Shown piece by piece: positions 6,543 through 15,699 of a stretch of 38,760 bases of DNA; within the stretch, counting starts at the first letter, position 1, and each line of letters begins with the position of its first letter. The position numbers and the translations under genes are program-made. The notes under the pieces were generated by a model. It saw only the letters and a program-made list of their open reading frames with translations, made no database searches and was not told where the DNA came from. Source of the stretch: Spirochaetia bacterium (GTDB lineage Bacteria > Spirochaetota > Spirochaetia > Treponematales > Breznakiellaceae); assembly GCA_026002025.1 (NCBI GenBank), contig BOAU01000010.1, positions 1 to 38,760 on the forward strand, in the 5' to 3' direction.

Positions 6543-7658
6543 TTGGAAAAGAAAACTCCCCTGTATCAATGGCACGAATCTCACGGTGGAAAGATAGTCC
6601 CCTTTGCGGGCTATTTACTTCCCGTGCAGTATGAAACCGGCGTAATCGCCGAGCACAACGCCGTCCGCAGGCGGGCGGGTCTTTTTGATGTGTCCCACAT
6701 GGGCGAATTTGTCATCAAGGGGCCGGAAGCGCTGGCGAACTTGCAGCGGATTTTAACCAACGATTTTACCAACATGACCATAGGCCGGGTCCGTTACACC
6801 CTGATGTGCAACGATTCCGGCGGCGTTGTTGATGACCTGGTGGTCTGCAAGATGGAAGAAGATCGCTATTTGCTGGTGGTAAACGCGGCGAACCGCAGCA
6901 AGGACGCCGCCTGGATACAGGCCCATCTTCAGATGGGCAAAAACACCGTTTCCTTTGAAGACATTTCCGACACCCTCGCCCAGATTGCCCTTCAGGGACC
7001 GGCGGCGCAGGGGATTCTCGAATCCCTTTCCAACACCATTCCGCAGAAATACTACACCTTAATCGAGAAGGGGAATGTCGCCGGTATTGACTGCATCGTG
7101 TCCCGCACGGGCTACACCGGGGAAACCGGGTTTGAACTTTACTGCCCGGCGGAAAAGGCAGTTGCGCTTTGGGAAAGGCTGCTCGAAGCCGGGAAGGGCG
7201 CGGGGGGAACGGATTGCGGCGCGGGGCTTATCCCCTGCGGACTTGGCGCCCGGGACACCCTGCGGCTTGAGGCGTCCATGCCCCTCTATGGCCACGAAAT
7301 GAACGATAGGGTAACTCCTTTCGAGGCAGGCCTTGGCTCCGCAGTAAAAATGACGAAACCGGATTTTATCGGGAAGAGCGCCCTTGCGGGAAAGGAGCAT
7401 CCTTCCCGGCTGCGGGTAGGACTGCGGATCACCGGGCGGGGCATTGCCCGTGAAGATTCTGCTGTGTTGTATCAGGGTAAAATCGCGGGCAGTACCACAT
7501 CGGGTACTTTTTGTCCTTATCTTAAAGAAGCCCTTGCCATGGCCCTGGTGGATGCTTCAATCGCCCGGCCGGGAACCGCTGTGGAGGTTGATGTCCGGGG
7601 CAGAAAAATAGAGGCTCAGGTCTGCGCCCTTCCGTTTTACACAAAGGAAAAGAAATAA
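6543..7658 (+). CDS. gcvT: Glycine cleavage system T protein (aminomethyltransferase)
   Basis: A 371-residue aminomethyltransferase that moves the aminomethyl group from lipoylated H protein to tetrahydrofolate, releasing ammonia. Family features include [19 protein letters not shown] near residues 37-55, [12 protein letters not shown] with the folate-binding Asp, [14 protein letters not shown], and [14 protein letters not shown] place the start at TTG 6543, seven bases after the strong site AAGGAGG (6529-6535); the frame is open further left but has no ribosome site there. It is the first gene under the glycine riboswitch and is followed by gcvH after 32 bases. Confidence 0.95.
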   Translation: MEKKTPLYQWHESHGGKIVPFAGYLLPVQYETGVIAEHNAVRRRAGLFDVSHMGEFVIKGPEALANLQRILTNDFTNMTIGRVRYTLMCNDSGGVVDDLVVCKMEEDRYLLVVNAANRSKDAAWIQAHLQMGKNTVSFEDISDTLAQIALQGPAAQGILESLSNTIPQKYYTLIEKGNVAGIDCIVSRTGYTGETGFELYCPAEKAVALWERLLEAGKGAGGTDCGAGLIPCGLGARDTLRLEASMPLYGHEMNDRVTPFEAGLGSAVKMTKPDFIGKSALAGKEHPSRLRVGLRITGRGIAREDSAVLYQGKIAGSTTSGTFCPYLKEALAMALVDASIARPGTAVEVDVRGRKIEAQVCALPFYTKEKK

Positions 7659-7690
7659 ATTTTTGTAATCAAATCTAATGGAGGTATGAC

Positions 7691-8071
7691 ATGAATGTTC
7701 CGGCGGATCTTAAGTACACAAAATCCCACGAGTGGGTAAGGAGCCTTGAAGGCGGAATTTACGAAATCGGGCTGACCGATTTCGCGCAGCAGGAACTGGG
7801 GGACCTCGTGTTTGTCAATCTGCCTCAGGTCGGTGACAGTATTACTGCGGACGCGTCCTTTGCGGACGTGGAATCGGTTAAAGCGGTGTCTGATATTTTC
7901 AGCCCCATTACCGGGACCGTAAAGGAAATCAACCAGGCTGTTCTTGATGCCCCCGAGGGGATCAACAAGGCCCCCTACGATACCTGGCTCATCCGCGCCG
8001 AAGGGACCGTCCCCGCAGGGGCGCTGCTCTCCGTTGAAGAGTACCGGGCCCTTCTTCCCAAAGAGGATTGA
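7691..8071 (+). CDS. gcvH: Glycine cleavage system H protein
   Basis: A 126-residue lipoyl carrier protein that shuttles the aminomethyl intermediate between P, T and L proteins in the cytosol. The lipoylation site is Lys64 in ESVKAVSDIFSPITG. The start KYTKSHEWV is typical. GGAGG precedes the ATG by six bases. It overlaps the gcvPA region closely: its stop TGA ends three bases before the gcvPA ATG. Full length and no odd features. Confidence 0.97.
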   Translation: MNVPADLKYTKSHEWVRSLEGGIYEIGLTDFAQQELGDLVFVNLPQVGDSITADASFADVESVKAVSDIFSPITGTVKEINQAVLDAPEGINKAPYDTWLIRAEGTVPAGALLSVEEYRALLPKED

Positions 8072-8073
8072 TA

Positions 8074-9414
8074 ATGGGTTCATACATACCAAACACTAAG
8101 GCGGAACAGCGGGAAATGCTTGCGGCAATCGGACGCAAGTCGATAGAGGAACTGTTTGCCCCGGTTCCGAAAAAAGTCTTGTTAAAAGAATTGAATATTC
8201 CTTTGGGGATGGCAGAACTTGCGGTGTCCCGTAAGCTCACCGCCCTTGCGGGTGAAAACAGGGTGTTCCCGGTAATCTTCCGGGGCGCGGGAGCCTACCG
8301 CCACTACATCCCTGCAGCGGTCAAAAGGATTACCGCGAACGAAACTTTTATCACCGCCTACACACCCTATCAGGCGGAGATCAGCCAGGGGATTCTGCAG
8401 TCGATCTTTGAATACCAGACCATGATCTGTGAGCTTACCGGCATGGATGTGAGCAACGCTTCGATATATGACGGCGCAAGCGCCGCCGCGGAAGCGGTGA
8501 ACATGTGCCGGGATCGCCAAAAGCAGAGGGTGTATGTCTCCGCCGCCGCCCATCCCCAGGTGATCGAAACCATACAGACTTACTGCGAAGGTTACGGGGC
8601 GCCGGTTGTTCTGGTTCCTGCCGGGGCAGACGGCAAAACCGATTTGGCCGCCCTTTCCGCAAAAATCGGGGCAGACAAAACTGCGGCCTGCTTTTACCTG
8701 CAAAGCCCCAACTTCGCGGGGCTTATCGAGGATGCGCCCAAATGCGCGGAGATTGTACACGCCGCGGGGGCGCTCCTGGTGGAAGGGGTGAATCCCATTT
8801 CATTGGGACTGCTGGAAAGCCCCGGCGCAAACGGCGCCGATATCGCGGTGGGTGAAGGCCAGCCCCTGGGTATGCCCCTGGGCTTTGGCGGCCCCTACCT
8901 GGGTTTTATGGCCTGCAGGGCCGCGTTGATGCGGAAGCTCCCCGGCAGAATCGTTGGGGAGACCGCCGACGCCGGGGGGGAGCGGGCCTTCGTGCTCACC
9001 TTACAGGCGCGGGAGCAGCATATCAGGCGGGAAAAGGCATCCAGTAACGTGTGCTCCAACGAGGCCCACTGCGCCCTTACCGCCGCGGTGTACCTTTCGG
9101 TGATGGGGGAAGCCGGCTTTGTCGAAGCTGCCCGGCAGTGCCACTCAAAGGCGGTGTACGCCGCAAAACAGATTTCCGCCATTCCGGGGTTTGAACTGGT
9201 ATACGGCGGAAACAGTAATACTGCGGGCAGCGGGTTCTTCAATGAATTTGTTACCAAATGCCCTGACGTGGCAAAGACGCTGGAATTTCTTGAAGACCAT
9301 AATATCCTTGGCGGCTATCCCATTTCACATAATCAGATTTTGTGGTGCGTTACCGAACTCAACACGAAGGATGAAATTGATGAGCTGGTCCGTTTGTTGA
9401 AAGGGGTAAAGTAA
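8074..9414 (+). CDS. gcvPA: Glycine dehydrogenase (decarboxylating), subunit 1
   Basis: A 446-residue N-terminal-half subunit of the split P protein, which decarboxylates glycine with pyridoxal phosphate. It opens with YIPNTKAEQREMLAAIG and contains the family stretch FRGAGAYRHYIPAAV, TAYTPYQAEISQG and YDGASAAAEA. The start is ATG 8074, seven bases after AAGAGG, rather than the TTG six bases earlier. Its stop shares one base with the gcvPB start, which fits strict one-to-one synthesis of the two P subunits. The two-subunit form of P protein is usual in Gram-positive and many anaerobic bacteria. Confidence 0.96.
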   Translation: MGSYIPNTKAEQREMLAAIGRKSIEELFAPVPKKVLLKELNIPLGMAELAVSRKLTALAGENRVFPVIFRGAGAYRHYIPAAVKRITANETFITAYTPYQAEISQGILQSIFEYQTMICELTGMDVSNASIYDGASAAAEAVNMCRDRQKQRVYVSAAAHPQVIETIQTYCEGYGAPVVLVPAGADGKTDLAALSAKIGADKTAACFYLQSPNFAGLIEDAPKCAEIVHAAGALLVEGVNPISLGLLESPGANGADIAVGEGQPLGMPLGFGGPYLGFMACRAALMRKLPGRIVGETADAGGERAFVLTLQAREQHIRREKASSNVCSNEAHCALTAAVYLSVMGEAGFVEAARQCHSKAVYAAKQISAIPGFELVYGGNSNTAGSGFFNEFVTKCPDVAKTLEFLEDHNILGGYPISHNQILWCVTELNTKDEIDELVRLLKGVK

Positions 9415-10865
9415 TGAAACTGATATTTGAAAAAAGCCGGAAAGGCCGGGGCTGCGATGTGCTGCCCCCCTGCGATGTACCTGCTGCGGATCTGCCCGCT
9501 TCCCTGCTGCGAAAAACGCCGGCCCGCTTACCCGAGCTTGATGAAAACGAAATTTCCCGGCACTACAGCGCCCTTGCCAAACGGGCCTTTGGGGTAAACG
9601 ACGGGTTTTATCCCCTGGGTTCCTGTACCATGAAGTACAACCCCAAGCTTGATGAAGAGATCGCCGCGCTGCCGGGCTTCCGGGACATTCATCCTTTGCA
9701 GAGCGAACATACGGTGCAGGGCTGCCTGAAGCTCCTCGACATTGCCGCGGCATATTTGCGGGAAATTACCGGCATGGACGCCATGAACTTCCAGCCGGCG
9801 GCGGGGGCCCACGGGGAATTCACCGGGCTGCTGTTGATAAAGGCTTATCACAAAAGCCGCAGTGATACTGCGCGGACCAGGATCATCATCCCCGATAGCG
9901 CCCACGGCACCAACCCTGCGAGCGCCGCCATGGCGGGCTTCCAGGTCCTGAACATCGCTTCCGGCCCTGACGGCTGTGTGGACCTTGCGGCGCTCAGGGC
10001 CGCAGTGGGTCCCGACACTGCGGGACTCATGCTCACCAATCCCAATACCCTGGGGATCTTCGATCCCAACATCCTTGAAATAACCAAAATTGTCCACGAA
10101 GCCGGCGGACTGAATTACTACGACGGGGCCAATTTAAATGCGATCATGGGGATCGTCCGTCCGGGGGACATGGGCTTTGACGCGGTACACCTGAATCTGC
10201 ACAAATCCTTTTCCACCCCCCACGGCGGCGGCGGTCCCGGTTCCGGGGCGGTGGGCTGTAAAAAATTATTGGCCCCCTTCCTGCCCCTGGCCGGCTGCGG
10301 TCAGGTGACAGAGAACATTACGGCGGGCGCCGCAACAGCTTCGCAATCCATTGGCAGGGTACGGGCCTTTGGGGGTAACTTCCTGGTGGTAGTTAAAGCC
10401 ACAGCTTACCTGCTCACATTGGGAAAAGAAAACGTACCCGAGGCAGCCCGGAACGCGGTACTTAACGCCAACTACATGATGGAAAAGCTCAAGGCAAAGT
10501 ACCCTATCCCCATGGCCGCAGCCGGGGAACCCTGTATGCACGAGTTTGTGATCTCCCTGGAAAAGCTTAAGGAGTGCTGCGGTGTTTCCGCCCTGGACCT
10601 TGCCAAGGGCCTGCAGGACAAGGGCATGCACCCGCCGACGATCTATTTTCCCCTGATTGTGCATGAGGCGCTGATGGTGGAGCCCACTGAAACCGAGTCC
10701 CGTGAAACCCTGGACGCGGCGGTTCTGGCTTTTCTGGCATTGTACGATCAGGCGGCGGCGGACCCCGAAAGCCTCCACGCCGCTCCGGTGAGTACCGTTA
10801 TCGGCAGACCCGATGATGTAAAGGCGGCGCGGCAGCCGGTGCTCCGCTGGGTATATACAGACTAA
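9414..10865 (+). CDS. gcvPB: Glycine dehydrogenase (decarboxylating), subunit 2
   Basis: A 483-residue C-terminal-half subunit of P protein that binds the PLP cofactor through Lys264 in HLNLHKSFSTPHGGGGPG. Other family marks are LGSCTMKYNPK (68-78), FQPAAGAHGE and SAHGTNPASAAM. It completes gcvT-gcvH-gcvPA-gcvPB; lipoamide dehydrogenase and lipoylation genes are not in the window. A recognisable terminator was not found in the 14 bases before the next promoter. In a gut anaerobe this system could work as glycine degradation or as a source of one-carbon units; the direction cannot be told from sequence, although riboswitch activation suggests catabolism. Confidence 0.97.
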   Translation: MKLIFEKSRKGRGCDVLPPCDVPAADLPASLLRKTPARLPELDENEISRHYSALAKRAFGVNDGFYPLGSCTMKYNPKLDEEIAALPGFRDIHPLQSEHTVQGCLKLLDIAAAYLREITGMDAMNFQPAAGAHGEFTGLLLIKAYHKSRSDTARTRIIIPDSAHGTNPASAAMAGFQVLNIASGPDGCVDLAALRAAVGPDTAGLMLTNPNTLGIFDPNILEITKIVHEAGGLNYYDGANLNAIMGIVRPGDMGFDAVHLNLHKSFSTPHGGGGPGSGAVGCKKLLAPFLPLAGCGQVTENITAGAATASQSIGRVRAFGGNFLVVVKATAYLLTLGKENVPEAARNAVLNANYMMEKLKAKYPIPMAAAGEPCMHEFVISLEKLKECCGVSALDLAKGLQDKGMHPPTIYFPLIVHEALMVEPTETESRETLDAAVLAFLALYDQAAADPESLHAAPVSTVIGRPDDVKAARQPVLRWVYTD

Positions 10866-10879
10866 AAAAACAGTGCGTG

Positions 10880-10908
10880 TTGACCCGCCTGGGGAGCCGT
10901 GCTAAAAT
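10880..10908 (+). promoter_or_regulatory. Promoter of the AraC regulator gene
   Basis: TTGACC (10880-10885), a 17-base spacer and TAAAAT (10903-10908), leading to a start near 10915 and an ATG at 10928. Confidence 0.6.
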
Positions 10909-10927
10909 CAGGTATTTGGGACAGGTC

Positions 10928-12949
10928 ATGAAACGAATTTTTATACCCTTTTTTCGGACCTATCTGTTTTTTTTGGTAAGCCTTTTTTCCATATTAATTG
11001 TCCTCTGTATTTATTTTTACCGATTTGCCTTGAATAACTCCATTGCCGAGGGGTATTCACATCTGGCGACCCGGATAGAAATCCTGGAAGACGATTTTAA
11101 CCGCATGTCGGCCCTGATCAACAACCTTGGCGCCTATGAGATGATTATCCAGGCAGCAACCCGATCCGTCCCGCTTCGGCCTGTGGATCGGTATACCCTG
11201 GAGCGGGCCCGCAGGGAGTTGGTAAATGGAGTCTCGGGGCTTTCCAATGATATTATTGCCGATTATGGTATTATCTTTCAAAACAGGACATGTATAACCG
11301 CGCGGCGGATCTTTGATTCAGCTGATGATTGCTTTGGGTATTTTATCTATCAACATGAAGGGACCTGGGTTAATGCGGAGGATCTCTGGGAAACCCTGGC
11401 CGGGCCAGGGTTTCCGGGAACATATTATACTCCGGAGTGGGGTTCCTTTTCCGGTATGATCTATGCAGACAATATGCGGACCGCGCTTTCTTCCTATCGC
11501 ATTAACCGGGTATTCTTTGTCATCAATACTGATGTTCTCCTGCAAAAATGGATTACCAATGATATTACCCGTGTGGAACTGAAGGATATAAATAACACTG
11601 CCATTGCTTCTTACGGAATCCCTGTTACCAGGGCTTTTCACTCCATTGAATACACCAGTCCCGGGGGAATTCGGGTGATCGCCTATCTTCCGCAAGCGGT
11701 TATCATACAAAAAATGCGGGCCCCCATCGTCTTTACCGTTATTATTGCCGCTTTTTTTCTTTTTATAGGGTTAAGCCTGGTATTTTATCTTTCCTACAGA
11801 AACACTATACACCTTCGGGGCGGTATGTTCGAACGGCTCCTGAACGGACTTATTTATACCCAAACCGAATGGGATGAAGCAACGGATATACTTGCCGCTT
11901 TCCCGCCATTGTATTGCCTTTGCCTCATCCGTTTTGGTGAAATGCTGATCTCCCCGTCTAAAGCGCATTCTGAGGTGAACCAGATGATCCGGCTCCTGGG
12001 TGAAAATCTGGATCATCCCTTATTGACTCACCATATCGGTGATGATAAAACCGTGATCCTGCTGCCCCTTACAGAAAAGTATAATGAACCGGAGGGATAT
12101 AAGGAAATCCTGGAAAGGATAATAGAGCAGAGCCTCTCCCGGCGCCAGTTAATCCTTCATATTGCCCTGTCGGGAATACTCAAGAATAAGGAGCATCTCC
12201 AGGAGGGCTATCGTCAGGTATGCCAGATTCTGCGGATGGTAACCACGCATACCCCCAGCGGAGTATTTATCTGGGATCAGGGGGCAGAGAATTCCCAGCT
12301 GTTTCCTCTGGAATTTACCGATAGCCAACGGTTATATGAATTACTTTTAGCGGCGGATTTTGAACATGCCTCAATCATGGTTCGGCGGGCCTTTGCTTCT
12401 CTGGACTGGCATTCCGCGACGGAGCCGGTCTTATACCATCTGTTCTGGTCCTTTGAACAAGTGTTCATCAGGATTAAGGGGGAAAATATTCTTAACGATA
12501 TGGGATTATTTACACCGCCTGATTATTCTGCTTCTGATACGGTCGAAGATCTGCTGGCAAAAATTCTTGCCGCCTCGGAACGTATCTGTGAATATATAAA
12601 GAGCAGTAATAAACAAAAAGAGACCCGGCTGTCCCTGTCCCTTATGGCCTATATTGATAAGAAAACGATGGATCCAACCTTTTGTATAGCCATGGCCGCG
12701 TCTGAATTCGGTCTTTCGGAAGATTTGATCCAGAACCTGATCCATAGGTCGGCGGGGAAAACTTTCTTTGAATATGTAGATCAAAAAAGGATGAAAAAAG
12801 CCTATGATCTCCTTTTGGAAACTGATAAAACCGTTAATGATATCGCTTTGGAATGTGGTTTTGCCCTGGTCAATTCTTTTTATAAAGCTTTTAAGCGGTA
12901 TTTTGGTTATGCACCCAGCACACTGCGGGTAAATCGTGAAAATTCATGA
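10928..12949 (+). CDS. Membrane-anchored AraC-family regulator (YesN/two-TM sensor type)
   Basis: A 673-residue one-component sensor-regulator. Transmembrane helix 1 is at about residues 8-32 and helix 2 at 265-291, enclosing a periplasmic sensor domain of roughly 230 residues. The cytoplasmic part ends in an AraC/XylS double helix-turn-helix (about 570-673; IAMAASEFGLSEDLIQNLI... and VNDIALECGFALVNSFYKAFKRYFGYAPS). I chose ATG 10928 because it follows the promoter at 10880-10908 and directly precedes helix 1. This architecture is common beside sugar ABC transporters in Firmicutes and spirochaetes, and the binding-protein and permease genes follow on the same strand. It probably senses the imported sugar or bound SBP and acts at the repeated sites at 12942-13034, the first of which overlaps its own stop codon. 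Confidence 0.9.
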   Translation: MKRIFIPFFRTYLFFLVSLFSILIVLCIYFYRFALNNSIAEGYSHLATRIEILEDDFNRMSALINNLGAYEMIIQAATRSVPLRPVDRYTLERARRELVNGVSGLSNDIIADYGIIFQNRTCITARRIFDSADDCFGYFIYQHEGTWVNAEDLWETLAGPGFPGTYYTPEWGSFSGMIYADNMRTALSSYRINRVFFVINTDVLLQKWITNDITRVELKDINNTAIASYGIPVTRAFHSIEYTSPGGIRVIAYLPQAVIIQKMRAPIVFTVIIAAFFLFIGLSLVFYLSYRNTIHLRGGMFERLLNGLIYTQTEWDEATDILAAFPPLYCLCLIRFGEMLISPSKAHSEVNQMIRLLGENLDHPLLTHHIGDDKTVILLPLTEKYNEPEGYKEILERIIEQSLSRRQLILHIALSGILKNKEHLQEGYRQVCQILRMVTTHTPSGVFIWDQGAENSQLFPLEFTDSQRLYELLLAADFEHASIMVRRAFASLDWHSATEPVLYHLFWSFEQVFIRIKGENILNDMGLFTPPDYSASDTVEDLLAKILAASERICEYIKSSNKQKETRLSLSLMAYIDKKTMDPTFCIAMAASEFGLSEDLIQNLIHRSAGKTFFEYVDQKRMKKAYDLLLETDKTVNDIALECGFALVNSFYKAFKRYFGYAPSTLRVNRENS

Positions 12950-13034
12950 TCTTTAAAATAAATTCACGATCCTTTCCGTATATTTCATTAGCCTAAAAAA
13001 AGATTCATGATCCAAAAATAAAGAATTCGACATA
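12942..13034 (+). promoter_or_regulatory. Phased direct-repeat array, probable AraC binding sites
   Basis: ATTCATGATC occurs at 12942 and 13003, ATTCACGATC at 12962, and weaker relatives TTTCATTAGC at 12983 and ATTCGACATA at 13025. The spacings are 20, 21, 20 and 22 bases, about two DNA turns each, so all lie on one face of the helix. AraC proteins bind direct repeats with this spacing. Confidence 0.65.
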
Positions 13035-13071
13035 CCATATCTCATAAATCTTTACGTGCGGAGGAAAGAGT

Positions 13072-14736
13072 ATGAAAAACTCGAATTTACGGATTATCGG
13101 ATTAGCCTGTATCCTGGCTATCACCTGTCTTCCCCTGTTTGCGGGGGGCGGAGCACAGTCGGGCAAGGGAGCGGCGGTTAATGAAAAAGCCCTGTTAAAC
13201 CCTGTAGGCCAGCTTCCCCTGTTAAAGGAGAAGGTAACTCTTACTATGGGAATTGTTCGTAACTCCCAGGTTACCGATTTTGCCCTTAACTACATGACCC
13301 AGCAGCTGGAGAAGGATTCCAATATCCACATTGAATTTGTGTACTATGGTTCTACCTCCCAGGAAGCGGCTCAAAAGCTGGAACTCCAGATCATGGCCGG
13401 CGGGAGTGATCTGCCGGATATCATTAACTTCGAGTTGGACGGCGGGAGTATAAACTACTACGGGGAACAGGGTATGCTTCTTCCCCTGGAAAGTTACATC
13501 AAAAACAGCGCCTATTTTATGAACGCCGGGATTGCCGAAATGCCCTTTGATCCCTGGCAGTACATCAGGGCCCCGGACGGCCATACCTATTCACTGATAA
13601 AATATCAGGCGGCATTTGAAACGGAGCTTTGCTCACGGGTCTATTTTAATACAGCCTGGCTTAAAGAATTGGGCCTTTCCATGCCTACCACCACCAGGGA
13701 ATTCGAAAATACACTCCGGGCTTTTAAGAACCACCGGTTTAATAATGACGGCAAGAAGGAATACCAATTTATCGATGTCAGGGGTAATATGGTGGGTGAG
13801 CGTTTTATCGCCCCCCTGGTAGGACCCTATGTATACATCGGTGAAGAGAACGGCTGGTTCTACAAGGAACCGAACGGAACCCTCGCCCCGGTCTATACCA
13901 CGGATAAATGGCGGGAAGCCCTTACCTGGATCCGGGGCATGGTAGACGAGGGACTCATCGATCCCCTTTCCTTTACCCAGGACGCTGAACAGCTTAAAGC
14001 CATCGCCGGTTCTACCAATGGATACGCCTGGGGTTCTTCTACTTATTACCCCTTAAACTATATGAGCGCCGATGATCCCCGGGCGTCCACCTGGGAACTT
14101 ATGGGACCCCTTGCAGGCCCGAACGGCGGGGCGCCGGTGCCAAGCTATTCAGCTGCAATGCCCTATAATTATTGGGTGGTTACCAAAAACTGCAAATATC
14201 CCGAGGCGGCCTTCCGGCTGGGGGATCTGTTGATGAGCGAAAAATATTCTGTTATGTCCCGCTTTGGCGAGGAAGGGCCGGACTGGAAAAAGCCGGAGGG
14301 CGGCGCCCAAAGCTACTTTGCCGATTATCCTCCCTATCTTAATCCGATTCTTCCCTGGGGACAGCCTCAGAACAAAAATTGGAGCCTTGCCAGTCCTCAT
14401 CTTCTGACCTACAAAATAATGAATGGCATGGCGGTCAAGGGGGAAGTTCATTTTATCGATCTTTGGAATGCCGAAGCTGCCTCCAGAGCGCGGCCCTATT
14501 TCAATGCCAATAATTCTATCGGTTCCATTGTCTACACCTCTGCCGAGCGTGAGCAGATTAACGAGATCCGTTCCAATGCGGAAACCTACTTCAAGGAATG
14601 TTACACCCGCTTCCTGCTCCGGGACATGAGTCTGGAGAATGACTGGAACAAGTACCTGGCGGAACTCAAGGCCATCGGCCTGGATACCTATGTAAGGGTT
14701 GCCAATACCGCCTATGCGCGGATGCAGAAGAAATAG
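13072..14736 (+). CDS. Extracellular solute-binding protein of a sugar ABC importer (LplA/YtcQ type)
   Basis: A 554-residue periplasmic binding protein, long like the LplA/YtcQ group of family 1 sugar-binding proteins. The signal peptide runs to about residue 25 (LPLFA-GGGAQS); no lipobox Cys is present, so it should be a soluble periplasmic protein, unlike the lipoproteins of Gram-positive relatives. The family region DLPDIINFELDGGSINYYGEQGMLLPLESYI is clear. GGAGG lies eight bases before the ATG. It is followed by two permease genes and an esterase-like gene, which points to uptake of an oligosaccharide, possibly acetylated. No ATPase gene is present; such importers often share an MsmX-like ATPase encoded elsewhere. 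Confidence 0.92.
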   Translation: MKNSNLRIIGLACILAITCLPLFAGGGAQSGKGAAVNEKALLNPVGQLPLLKEKVTLTMGIVRNSQVTDFALNYMTQQLEKDSNIHIEFVYYGSTSQEAAQKLELQIMAGGSDLPDIINFELDGGSINYYGEQGMLLPLESYIKNSAYFMNAGIAEMPFDPWQYIRAPDGHTYSLIKYQAAFETELCSRVYFNTAWLKELGLSMPTTTREFENTLRAFKNHRFNNDGKKEYQFIDVRGNMVGERFIAPLVGPYVYIGEENGWFYKEPNGTLAPVYTTDKWREALTWIRGMVDEGLIDPLSFTQDAEQLKAIAGSTNGYAWGSSTYYPLNYMSADDPRASTWELMGPLAGPNGGAPVPSYSAAMPYNYWVVTKNCKYPEAAFRLGDLLMSEKYSVMSRFGEEGPDWKKPEGGAQSYFADYPPYLNPILPWGQPQNKNWSLASPHLLTYKIMNGMAVKGEVHFIDLWNAEAASRARPYFNANNSIGSIVYTSAEREQINEIRSNAETYFKECYTRFLLRDMSLENDWNKYLAELKAIGLDTYVRVANTAYARMQKK

Positions 14737-14758
14737 TACGGATGATGGAGGATCAATG

Positions 14759-15691
14759 ATGAGAAAGGCAGAAGCGGGAAAACTCTGGAAAAAGCGTTTT
14801 CACGACAGTTGGGAATTTTATGTCTTTCTCATCATCCCTTTGGCCTACCTTTTCATTTTTGTCTATATCCCCATGGCGGGGGTTCAGATTGCCTTTAGGC
14901 ATTTTACCCCGCGGGGGGGCATTTGGGGCAGTGAATGGGTGGGGTTGAGGAATTTTATCAAGTTCTTTCAGTCTTACCAGTTCAGGCGTGTGCTCCCCAA
15001 TACCCTGCGTCTTTCCATTTACGGCCTCGCGGCAGGCTTTCCCGTTCCCATCATCTTCGCCCTGCTGCTCAATGTGATGAATAACGGGAAGGCCAAAAAA
15101 ATAGTCCAGACCGTTACCTATATGCCCCATTTTATTTCAACCGTAGTAATGGTAGGGATGCTGATCCGGCTTTGCAGCCCGGTGAACGGTCTTTACGGAC
15201 ACATCATCCGGCTCTTTAATCTGTCCAATGTTGACATCCTGGCCAAACCGGATTTCTTCCCCCACCTCTATGTGTGGTCCGGAATATGGCAGGGCTTCGG
15301 CTGGGGGTCCATCATCTACCTGGCCGCCCTCTCGGGTGTCAGCAGCGAACTCCACGAGGCAGCCGAGATAGACGGGGCCAACCGTTTCCAGCGGGTGATC
15401 CACATCGACTTTCCCGCCATACTTCCCACAGCCACCATACTTCTGATATTGGAGGCCGGAGGAATCATGGGGGTGGGCTTTGAAAAGGCATTCCTCATGC
15501 AGAATGAAATGAACCTCAGGACCAGCGAAATCATATCGACCTATGTGTATAAAGTAGGTTTGGCTTCCGGAGGTTTCAGCGACTTTTCCTATTCCACTGC
15601 CATCGGTCTTTTTAATTCGGTGGTTAATCTAATCCTGCTGATTATTGTCAACGCCGCTGCCAGGCGGATCAGCGAAACCAGTTTGTGGTAG
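14759..15691 (+). CDS. Sugar ABC transporter permease (LplB/YteP type)
   Basis: A 310-residue inner-membrane permease with about six transmembrane helices, the first at FYVFLIIPLAYLFIFVYIP. The cytoplasmic EAA loop that contacts the ATPase is ELHEAAEIDGANRFQRVIHIDFPAI. GGAGGA (14747-14752) is three bases before one ATG (14756) and six before the next (14759); I use the latter. It lies 22 bases after the binding-protein gene and nine before the second permease, so the three form one transcript. Confidence 0.93.
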   Translation: MRKAEAGKLWKKRFHDSWEFYVFLIIPLAYLFIFVYIPMAGVQIAFRHFTPRGGIWGSEWVGLRNFIKFFQSYQFRRVLPNTLRLSIYGLAAGFPVPIIFALLLNVMNNGKAKKIVQTVTYMPHFISTVVMVGMLIRLCSPVNGLYGHIIRLFNLSNVDILAKPDFFPHLYVWSGIWQGFGWGSIIYLAALSGVSSELHEAAEIDGANRFQRVIHIDFPAILPTATILLILEAGGIMGVGFEKAFLMQNEMNLRTSEIISTYVYKVGLASGGFSDFSYSTAIGLFNSVVNLILLIIVNAAARRISETSLW

Positions 15692-15699
15692 GGGCGGGA

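Noticed and set aside
10877..10927. Upstream extension of the AraC regulator to an earlier non-ATG start
   Set aside because: The extension overlaps the predicted promoter and adds a non-hydrophobic segment before the first membrane helix.
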